Assembly: GCF_008364825.1 (NCBI RefSeq)
Contig: NZ_VTTO01000008.1
Location: 62,001 to 126,000 of the forward strand
Direction of reading: 5' to 3'
From: Azospirillum sp. B21
GTDB lineage: Bacteria; Pseudomonadota; Alphaproteobacteria; Azospirillales; Azospirillaceae
Length of the DNA: 64,000 bases
Each line of letters opens with the position of its first letter. The first letter of the stretch is position 1. The notes beneath the pieces were generated by a model. The model worked only from the letters and a program-made list of their open reading frames with translations, had not been told where the DNA came from and did not search any database. Of the stretch, positions 57,789 through 64,000 are shown piece after piece. Position numbers and translations under genes: made by a program.

Positions 57789-58010
57789 TCAGGCGGCGAG
57801 CGCGGTGACGGGCTGAACAGTCGCGAGCACGGCGCGGTAGGTTTCGCGCTGCTCGGTCAGGCCCGACAGCAGGTCGGTCAGGCTGTCGCGGGTGAATTCG
57901 CTGGTGGCGCCGTTCAGCTTCGACTGGGCGATCGCGATGAATTCATCGACGACATCCAGGTGCAGGGCGGCGGAATTAAAGATCTCGGCGGCGCAATCGG
58001 TCTTGGACAT
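57789..58010 (-). CDS. Small protein, tandem paralogue 2
   Basis: 73 residues, the first of two tandem paralogues sharing about half of their residues over the core, with strict conservation of DSLTDLL.LTEQR. The C-terminus (VLATVQPVTALAA) differs. Upstream, 58011-58110 is AT-richer and probably contains the promoter. Conservation between duplicates while flanks diverge supports both genes being real and under selection. Function unknown. Confidence 0.75.
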   Translation of the reverse strand: MSKTDCAAEIFNSAALHLDVVDEFIAIAQSKLNGATSEFTRDSLTDLLSGLTEQRETYRAVLATVQPVTALAA

Positions 58011-58229
58011 GGCGGCGATCCCTGTATTCGTGGCGGAGGCTTTTGCCCGTTCTGATGAGCTTATTGAGCCATCCGGCCAGTTAACGAGGTGTTAAGATCA
58101 CCGATTGGTCCTAGGTCGATTGGTGATTACCACTTCCAAGAAAAACCCAACTAAACGCCAGTTCACGATTTGGCGGTAGAGTTACTTCTTTCGATGGTGG
58201 TGGCGGTGTGGTCCGGAGTGTGCAGGAAA

Positions 58230-58255
58230 AAGGCCCCGGGAATTCCCGGGGCCTT
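58230..58255 (-). terminator. Perfect palindromic terminator
   Basis: A 26-base perfect palindrome centred on GGGAATTCCC is flanked on its left by AAAA, which is a U-run for leftward transcripts. It lies just behind the stop of the 66-residue gene and ends its message. It also insulates the paralogue pair to the left. Confidence 0.85.
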
Positions 58256-58259
58256 GCCG

Positions 58260-58460
58260 TCATAACCGGTAGAGCCGCCAGTCGTGGCTCTGGTCCCAGA
58301 GCCGCAGAGCGTCCGTGAAGGCGGCGCTCCATCGGTCCAGTGCTTTGCTGACCACCGGTGGGAATTGGGCCGTGTTCAGAGCGTCTTCGTACTCCCGCCG
58401 GGCTTCGCGAGCCCAGCGCCGCCGCTCCTCATACCGCTCCCGTTCGAAATCGTACGACAT
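58260..58460 (-). CDS. Small highly charged hypothetical protein
   Basis: 66 residues beginning MSYDFERERYEERRRWAREA, a strongly charged helix, then a neutral half with SKALDRWSAAFTDALRLWDQ. Not recognised. A rho-independent terminator follows five bases after the stop, and AT-rich DNA (58490-58570) lies upstream, so it looks like a single-gene transcript, which supports it as a real gene. Confidence 0.6.
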   Translation of the reverse strand: MSYDFERERYEERRRWAREARREYEDALNTAQFPPVVSKALDRWSAAFTDALRLWDQSHDWRLYRL

Positions 58461-58623
58461 CGCCGCCCCCTTGAATGGGAGATGATCGGAAGTGGGAAGT
58501 ATAATCCAGAAAGTTTTCTGCTACAAATTAGATATTATATTTCTCACTAGAGCGTGAGGTTGGACAAATATTTTCGTGCGCCTCTTCGCGCCGCTCCTTG
58601 CCGGTCAAGTTCCCAAACCGGAA

Positions 58624-58644
58624 GGGGCGGCTGGAAGCCGCCCC
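58624..58644 (-). terminator. Hairpin behind the PhoX-like gene
   Basis: GGGGCGGCT and AGCCGCCCC pair around a three-base loop about 45 bases beyond the stop of the leftward PhoX-like gene. The following A/T content on the left (GGAAGGGG, then TTCCCAAACC) is weak, so efficiency is uncertain. Confidence 0.55.
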
Positions 58645-58690
58645 CCGGAAAGGTTCAAGGCATGCACGCGCACTGCCCTGGGGATGGTGA

Positions 58691-60619
58691 TCAGACCGCC
58701 TGCGGCAGCCCGTGGATGTAGCCGACGCCGCCGCTGCGGCGGTTGCGGTAGGCATCGTCGATCAGGGAGGCGACGCTGTCCTTGACCTTGTCGTGCAGGC
58801 CCTTCTCCCAGTCACCGGGGTGCTGGAAATTGCTCATGATGTAGGAGAAGCCGTTGACGTCGTCGACCGCCTGCAGGCCGGTCGATTCAGCCCCCGCCGG
58901 GCAGGACAGCAGGCGGGCCAGCTGCTTGGTCTCGACGTTGTAGGCCCACAGGAAGTTGTTGACGTGGTTGCCGCTGTCCTCGCCGATGAACAGGGTGCGC
59001 AGCTTCTCGGAGAACTTCAGGTTGTCGGGGTTGGCGATCAGGTCGGCGTCGGCGGTGTTGCCGAGCGCGTCCGGCGTGGCGAGGTCGCGGCCGACCAGGG
59101 CGGGGACCGGGCTGAAATGCACCGGCACCCATTCGCTGGCGATGGCGGCGCCGGCGAGGTCGGTCTGGCCGCCCTTCATCGGCAGCTGATAGACGGCGCC
59201 GGCGTTGATCGCCTTCACCTTGATGCCGCTCTTGCCGTCGCTCATCGACTTGTAGATGTAGGACACCGCCATGTAGGCGGTCTTGTCCTTGGCGTTGACG
59301 GTGACGCCTTCCAGCTTCGACAGGGCCAGCGTGGCGCCCACGGTCGGGGCGTAGCGGTGGGTCTCCAGGAAGGCGGCGGCCTTCTCCATGCCCGGCTTGA
59401 ACCTGACCCACTGGGTCTTGCCGTTGAAGCCGATGGCGGTGAAGGACGGGTCCTTCGGATCCTCCTTCTTCACCTCGACGATGTCGGCGGCCTTCAGGCT
59501 GTCGGCCAGCTTCTCGATCTCGGCGCTGGTGGCGTGGCCCAGCTTGACCCACTTCAGCGCGAAGGCGCCGCCCTTGTCGATGTCCTTGCCCTCTTCCTGC
59601 TCCATCCTGGCGGCATAGAGGGTGCCGGCCGACAGGTCCTTCGCCTGATCGGCGATGAACATGAACAGGCCGCCGTTGGTGGTGTCGTCGCCCATCAGCA
59701 CGGTGCGCTCGTCCGGCATCACCTGCACCAGCTCGTGCGAGATGCGGCCCATGCAATAGTGCTTCTTGATCGTGCCGGTGCCGTCGGGGTTCACGAACAC
59801 TTCCGGCATGTGGCCGTAATGATAGGGGTTGGCCTTGGTCTCGTCGCCGAACAGGTTCTTGCTGTAGGCGCGGAACTGGTCGTCCAGCGCGGTCGCGTCC
59901 GGCTCGTATTCCTCGCTCGACAGGTGGGTGTTCCAGGGCGACAGGCTGGCGCCGCAGGTAATCCACAGGCCGTGCGCCGGGCTGGTGTCGACGTTGTGGT
60001 ACTGCACCAGCTTCAGCGCGCCGGTTTCCTTGTTCTGGTCCAGCGTCAGCACGGCGATCGGCGACGGCAGCTTGCCGTACATCGAGGCGTCCTTGGAATC
60101 GCGGCTCGCATATTCGAACTGGACGACGGCGAACAGGGTGTTGCCGGTGACGCCGGCCACCTTGGCGCCGGGGATCGGATTCAGCAGGTTGCAGCCGTCC
60201 GGGCAGTCGGAGAAGAACTGCGCCGGAGTCGCCATCGACCGGTCGAGGATCGGCTTGCCGTCGATGTCAGTATAGCCGCCGGCCAGGATCGTGCCGCCCT
60301 TGCCGTCCGGAACCATGTCGCCGGTGATGAACAGCGGCTGGTAGCCGAGAGCGAAGCTCTGCTTCGTGCCGTCGGCCCAGGTCACGACCATGCTGGATTC
60401 GACCACGGTCTTGGCCTGCGCCGCGGCGGTGGTGGGGGCGGCCATGCCGACGAACTCGACGGCGACCGGCGCGCCCTTGGCGGCGGCTGCTTCGGCGCCC
60501 GAGGCGAACAGCAGCTCCCCGGCGCCGATGCCGGCGACCGGCAGCAGCGGCAACCCGGCAAGGGCGCGGAGCACGGAGCGGCGCGACGTCTCAGGAAGAT
60601 TGGCGGACGGATTGGTCAT
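58691..60619 (-). CDS. phoX: PhoX-like phosphatase (DUF839 family), Tat-exported
   Basis: 642 residues. The N-terminus has a twin-arginine signal (TSRRSVLRALAG followed by a hydrophobic stretch and an Ala-rich cleavage area), so a folded, cofactor-loaded protein goes to the periplasm. The body fits PhoX/DUF839: NLLNPIPGAKVAGV, LWITCGASLSPWNTHLSSEE (the 'C.....PW.T.l.sEE' block), HELVQVMPDERTVLMGDDT, GGLFMFIADQ, and NPDNLKFSEKLRTLFIGEDS near the end. PhoX enzymes are calcium/iron alkaline phosphatases. ATG 60619 is used because the Tat signal begins there; open frame continues eight codons upstream. No Pho box was identified by eye. Confidence 0.88.
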   Translation of the reverse strand: MTNPSANLPETSRRSVLRALAGLPLLPVAGIGAGELLFASGAEAAAAKGAPVAVEFVGMAAPTTAAAQAKTVVESSMVVTWADGTKQSFALGYQPLFITGDMVPDGKGGTILAGGYTDIDGKPILDRSMATPAQFFSDCPDGCNLLNPIPGAKVAGVTGNTLFAVVQFEYASRDSKDASMYGKLPSPIAVLTLDQNKETGALKLVQYHNVDTSPAHGLWITCGASLSPWNTHLSSEEYEPDATALDDQFRAYSKNLFGDETKANPYHYGHMPEVFVNPDGTGTIKKHYCMGRISHELVQVMPDERTVLMGDDTTNGGLFMFIADQAKDLSAGTLYAARMEQEEGKDIDKGGAFALKWVKLGHATSAEIEKLADSLKAADIVEVKKEDPKDPSFTAIGFNGKTQWVRFKPGMEKAAAFLETHRYAPTVGATLALSKLEGVTVNAKDKTAYMAVSYIYKSMSDGKSGIKVKAINAGAVYQLPMKGGQTDLAGAAIASEWVPVHFSPVPALVGRDLATPDALGNTADADLIANPDNLKFSEKLRTLFIGEDSGNHVNNFLWAYNVETKQLARLLSCPAGAESTGLQAVDDVNGFSYIMSNFQHPGDWEKGLHDKVKDSVASLIDDAYRNRRSGGVGYIHGLPQAV

Positions 60620-60792
60620 GGCTGGTGTCTCCCGAACCCTCATCAGGGCAAGCGGCTGGCATGAGCGGCGCCTTTGGGCCCGGAGGGGCCCGTTCGGCGC
60701 GGCCTTGTTCTTGGCGAGCGTCGGGAAGCTACAGCGGGGATGTTACAGTTTGACGGTCGCCTCCCATTCGATAGGGCGCGACCATCCATCGG

Positions 60793-61095
60793 TCAGCGCG
60801 CGCTGAGCATGCAGGTGCGGTCGGCCGGCATGGGCAGGACCACCGGCTTGCCGTCGGTCCCGGTGCCGCGCACCTCGCGTCCGGCCGGCTTTCCGGCGGC
60901 GGCGGGCCGATCGACGATTTCCGGGTCGGTGAGCTGTCCGGCGACGGTCCATTGCCGGGTCTGCGGATCCTGGCAGCGCAGCTCGTACCGCCCCTTCATC
61001 GGCTCGGCGGCGGCGGCCGGGGATGCGGCCAGGGATGCAAGGGCGCCGGTCAACAGAAGGGCGGCCTTCGGAATGGACAGGGCGAAGCGGGGCAT
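60793..61095 (-). CDS. Small secreted hypothetical protein
   Basis: 100 residues. A clear signal peptide (MPRFALSIPKAALLLTGALA, cleavage probably after AAA) is followed by a 70-residue mature part with two cysteines (ELRCQDP, DRTCML), which could form a disulfide. Not recognised. It follows the Nudix gene by 11 bases and is likely co-transcribed with it. Confidence 0.7.
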   Translation of the reverse strand: MPRFALSIPKAALLLTGALASLAASPAAAAEPMKGRYELRCQDPQTRQWTVAGQLTDPEIVDRPAAAGKPAGREVRGTGTDGKPVVLPMPADRTCMLSAR

Positions 61096-61106
61096 CGAGC
61101 GTTTCC

Positions 61107-61727
61107 TCAGCGGGCTGTATCTGGTGATTGGGGGCGGGACAGCACCCGCGCGATGTCGGCCTGCCAGATCATGCTGACGAGCGCGATCTGGGTCAGCAGG
61201 TGCATCTCGCCGCGGCCGATGGCCTCCAGCAGTTTCGCCTGCGTCAGGAACAGGATCTCGGTGTCCTCCAGATCGTCGGAGATCGGGGCGGCGACCGGAT
61301 CGGCGACGTGGCGGCAGCCGGTGGCATGGAACATGTGCGACCAGGCCCCGCCCTGGTTGGCGTTGACGATGTAGGCGCCGAGATCGGTCCAGCTCTCCGC
61401 CTCCATCCCCGTCTCCTCCATCAGCTCGCGCTTGGCCGCGGCCAGCGGTTCCTCGCCGGGGGACAGGTGGCCGCCGGGAAAGACCAACCCGACCTTGCGC
61501 GGGCCGTGGCGGTACTGGCGGTAGGTGACGATCCGGCCGTCCGCGGTCTCGGCGAAGATGCAGGCGAAGGAGGGCTGGTCGAACTGGTAATAGTCGTCGA
61601 TCCGCCGCCCGTCCGGCAGTTCCACCGTCTCGACCCGCACCTTCAGGAAGGGATCGGCGTCCAGCAGATCCCGGCTGCCCAGCACGGTCCAGGGGCGGTG
61701 AAGGCGGTAGGGGCGGTGTGCGGGCAT
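61107..61727 (-). CDS. Nudix hydrolase
   Basis: 206 residues of the ADP-ribose pyrophosphatase-like Nudix type. The Nudix box GX5EX7REUXEEXGU is complete in GHLSPGEEPLAAAKRELMEETG, which spans about residues 91-112. Before it are YYQFDQPSFACIFAETADGR and VTYRQYRHGPRKVGLVFPGG, usual for NDP-sugar hydrolases. It may hydrolyse nucleotide sugars or ADP-ribose; the exact substrate cannot be read. ATG 61727 is used; the frame is open ten codons further. Confidence 0.92.
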   Translation of the reverse strand: MPAHRPYRLHRPWTVLGSRDLLDADPFLKVRVETVELPDGRRIDDYYQFDQPSFACIFAETADGRIVTYRQYRHGPRKVGLVFPGGHLSPGEEPLAAAKRELMEETGMEAESWTDLGAYIVNANQGGAWSHMFHATGCRHVADPVAAPISDDLEDTEILFLTQAKLLEAIGRGEMHLLTQIALVSMIWQADIARVLSRPQSPDTAR

Positions 61728-62058
61728 GGAAGGGCCTGTTCTGTGATGGGACCGCATTCCGCGGCAGGGCTATGCCGGGGAGAGGCCTACCAGCAGCCGT
61801 CGGTCTTCGTCCAGCCCTCCTCAGGGAGAGGGCAATGAGCTGCAGCCGCAAGGCAGGAATGAAGATTCTCAGACGCTGAACTAATTATTCTATTCATGCC
61901 CGACATCAATCAACAAAACAGGGAATTTCCTGCAAAACCATCACCTCATTCGTGTGTCGAATGAAACAAGTTGTGATCAGTTTTTACTGTCTATCCATTT
62001 GCATTGAGACACTTCAGCAAAATGCTTATCGGTTTGCGCTCCATTTCCATCGAGAGCC
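61728..62058. promoter_or_regulatory. AT-rich divergent promoter region
   Basis: About 330 bases between the Nudix gene and the rightward glycosyltransferase. From 61860 to 62040 the GC content falls sharply (runs such as AATTATTCTATTC and CAGTTTTTACTG), as expected for promoters. I see no secure -35/-10 pair, terminator or RNA structure. Confidence 0.5.
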
Positions 62059-64000
62059 ATGCAGACCGAGGCCAATTCCCCCATTCCGCGCCTGATCCAT
62101 CAGACCTGGAAGACCCGCGACGTCCCGCCGGAACTCCAGGTCCTTCAGCGCAGTTGGACCGGGCGCAATCCCGGCTTCGTCTACCGGTTCTGGACCGACG
62201 ACGACATCGGGCGCTTCGTGGCCGAGGAGCATCCGGAATTGCTGCCGGTCTTCCGCGGCTATGCCGACCCCATCGCGCGCATCGATCTGGCGCGCTACCT
62301 GATCCTGCGCCGCTTCGGCGGGGTCTATGCCGATCTCGACTTCGAATGCCTGCGCCCGATCGATGGATTGCTGGAGGGCCGGAGCTTCGTCGTCGGGCAG
62401 GAGCCGGAGGAGCATGGCCGGCTGGCGAAGGCGGCGGAGCGCGGGCTGCCGCGCATCCTCTGCCCGTCCTTCCTCGCCTCCGTCCCCGGCCATCCCTTCT
62501 GGGACCATCTGCTGGCCCGGCTGGTCGAGGCGCGGCATTGCGGGGATGTGCTGGACGCCACCGGCCCCTTCCTGCTGACCCGCGCCCACGCTGCCTATGA
62601 GGGGGCCCGGTATGAAGATGGGCCGGCCGCGGTGACGGTGCTGCCGCCGGAGCTGCTCTACCCCGTCACCAAGGACGATTGCTGGAGCGGCCGCCTGTTC
62701 GACCCGGTCTTCTGGGAGCGGGCGACGCGCGAAGCCTATGCCGTCCATTACTGGGAGGGGACATGGTTCCGCGGGGCGGCGGAGCGCGGCGCCGGGCTTG
62801 GCGCCGGGCCTGGCGCCGGATTGCCCCGGCAGGTCGCGGCGGTGGTGACCGACGGCCGGCCGGAAGGAGACCGTCCGACCCTGGCCCATTCACCCATCAC
62901 CGGGGCGGAAGGGCAGCCGCTGATCTCCTGCCTGATGGTCACCAGGGGGCGGGGCGGGCTGCTGAAGTTCGCCATCGAGGGCTTTGCGCGCCAGACCTAT
63001 CCCAACCGCGAGCTGGTCGTCGTCTGCGACAGCCCGGCGTTGCCGCAGGACGATCCGCTGGAGCGCGCCATCCGCGACGCGGAGTGCCCGAACATCCGCC
63101 TGATCCGGGTGGAGGTCGCCTCCCCATCCGGTTCCCAGCCCAGCAGCTTGACGCTGGGCGAGCTGCGCAACATCGCCGTCGACCAGGCGGCCGGCCGCTA
63201 TGTCTGCCAGTGGGACGACGACGACCTCTACGACCCCTGCCGGCTGGAGATGCAGCAGCGGGTTCTGGCCGCCGCCGGCGCCCAGGCCTGTCTGCTCGGC
63301 CGCTGGATGATATGGTGGCCGGCGGAAGACCGGCTGGTGGTGTCCCCCGAACGGGACTGGGAAGGCTCGCTCCTGTGCGAGAAGGCGGCGATGCCCCGCT
63401 ATCCCGCCCTTCGCCGCGGCGAGGACACGCCGGTGGTCAAGCAGCTGCGCCGCAGCGCCCGCGTCGTCCGCATGGACCTGCCGCGGCTCTACACCTACGT
63501 CATCCATGGCGGCAACACCTTCACCGCTCCCCATTTCGAGGTCCACTGGCAGACGGCCACCGCCCGTTTCGACGGCGGGCGCTGCCGGGCCGTGCTGGAG
63601 GAGATGGGCAAGCGCCTGCCGGTGGAGGCCTACCGCCGGGCCGTCGTGCCGGTGCCGGCCGTCCCCGTCCCGGCCACCGCCGCGGCGCGGCAGGACCGCG
63701 TGCTGGTGCTGACCCCGGTGAAGGACGCCGTCGCCCATCTGCCGCGCTACCTGGAACTGCTCGGCCGGCTCGACCATGATCCGTCCCGCCTGTCGCTGGG
63801 CTTCCTGGAGGGGGACAGCCGCGACGGGACCCATGACTGGCTGACCGCCCGGCTGCCGGAGCTGCGGGAGCGCTACCGCCGGGTGACCCTGCTGCGCCAC
63901 GACCACGGCTTCCGGCCCGAGGGACCGCGCTGGGCGCCGGCGATCCAGCGGCGGCGGCGGGAGGTGCTGGCACGCTCGCGCAACCGGCTGCTGTCCGGCG
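62059..64000 (+). CDS. Three-domain glycosyltransferase (GT32, GT2, Anp1/GT62-like), cut by window end
   Basis: The open frame runs from ATG 62059 to the window edge (647 codons seen, no stop). Domain 1 (about 1-250) is GT32-like: IPRLIHQTWKTRDVPPELQ, FWTDDDIGRFV and DLARYLILRRFGGVYADLDF, with the DxD that binds the nucleotide sugar. Domain 2 (about 290-430) is GT2-like: LISCLMVTRGRGGLLKFAIE and YVCQWDDDDLYDP. Domain 3 (from about 545) resembles Anp1/Mnn9 mannosyltransferases: VLVLTPVKDAVAHLPRY and LSLGFLEGDSRDGTHDWL. GAGAG precedes the start. Three transferase domains in one chain suggest sequential sugar additions to one acceptor. The linker near residue 255 has a Gly/Ala repeat. Confidence 0.88.
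   Translation, partial: MQTEANSPIPRLIHQTWKTRDVPPELQVLQRSWTGRNPGFVYRFWTDDDIGRFVAEEHPELLPVFRGYADPIARIDLARYLILRRFGGVYADLDFECLRPIDGLLEGRSFVVGQEPEEHGRLAKAAERGLPRILCPSFLASVPGHPFWDHLLARLVEARHCGDVLDATGPFLLTRAHAAYEGARYEDGPAAVTVLPPELLYPVTKDDCWSGRLFDPVFWERATREAYAVHYWEGTWFRGAAERGAGLGAGPGAGLPRQVAAVVTDGRPEGDRPTLAHSPITGAEGQPLISCLMVTRGRGGLLKFAIEGFARQTYPNRELVVVCDSPALPQDDPLERAIRDAECPNIRLIRVEVASPSGSQPSSLTLGELRNIAVDQAAGRYVCQWDDDDLYDPCRLEMQQRVLAAAGAQACLLGRWMIWWPAEDRLVVSPERDWEGSLLCEKAAMPRYPALRRGEDTPVVKQLRRSARVVRMDLPRLYTYVIHGGNTFTAPHFEVHWQTATARFDGGRCRAVLEEMGKRLPVEAYRRAVVPVPAVPVPATAAARQDRVLVLTPVKDAVAHLPRYLELLGRLDHDPSRLSLGFLEGDSRDGTHDWLTARLPELRERYRRVTLLRHDHGFRPEGPRWAPAIQRRRREVLARSRNRLLSG

Noticed and set aside
58111-58332. 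73-codon leftward ORF overlapping the palindromic terminator
   Set aside because: It reads through a perfect terminator hairpin and overlaps the better-supported 66-residue gene.

Overview
The window looks like part of a large secondary replicon (megaplasmid or chromid) of an Azospirillum-type alphaproteobacterium. The coding sequence is very GC-rich, with long antisense shadow ORFs. The replication initiator is a RepA_C-family protein with iterons, not DnaA/oriC, and the content is dominated by surface polysaccharide and type I secretion genes. From memory, a similar mix (nodPQ, wzm/wzt, GDP-mannose genes, repA) is described on the Azospirillum brasilense p90/pRhico replicon; no database search was possible here. 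No rRNA, tRNA, CRISPR array or insertion sequence was seen.

Layout. 1-2742 (minus): a sulfation block, with ATP sulfurylase subunits (cysD/cysN, also called nodP/nodQ) and a sulfotransferase. 3222-14836: an ABC-2 polysaccharide exporter (Wzm/Wzt), a very large methyltransferase-double-glycosyltransferase fusion, the complete dTDP-L-rhamnose set (rfbC, B, D, A), a UDP-xylose synthase and, after a REP-type repeat pair, galE. 15011-23250 (minus): a DUF2142-type membrane protein, a small low-GC gene that may be a degraded nuclease toxin, a first type I secretion pair (HlyD and HlyB types) with a small companion gene, and manC. 23399-25062: the replication origin and repA. Inverted iterons and an exceptional concentration of GANTC sites (CcrM methylation targets) lie just upstream of repA.

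25073-33667: a secreted hypothetical protein, an Asp/Asn beta-hydroxylase-like protein, two glycosyltransferases, pseB/pseC-type nonulosonic acid genes and a Wzx-like flippase. 33801-51780: a secretome region with a second type I exporter (HlyB/HlyD), two RTX-type proteins, a leaderless subtilase carrying a CBM60-like module, a beta-helix protein, an M23 peptidase and a membrane AMIN protein. Four of these proteins share the same 40-residue module. 51895-54518: a GtrA/AglD-like membrane protein and a second methyltransferase-GT2 fusion. 54539-58460 (minus): small unknown genes, including a LysM protein in an operon that resembles an orphan effector cluster, and two tandem paralogous small proteins. 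58691-61727 (minus): a Tat-exported PhoX/DUF839 phosphatase, a small secreted protein and a Nudix hydrolase. 62059-64000: the 5' part of a three-domain glycosyltransferase cut by the window edge.

Together the genes can supply dTDP-rhamnose, UDP-xylose, UDP-galactose, GDP-mannose and the first pseudaminic-type intermediates. They can assemble a glycan with multidomain glycosyltransferases, methylate and sulfate it, and export it through Wzm/Wzt or the flippase. The two type I systems probably place large repeat-bearing proteins at the same cell surface. That these parts act together is inferred from proximity.
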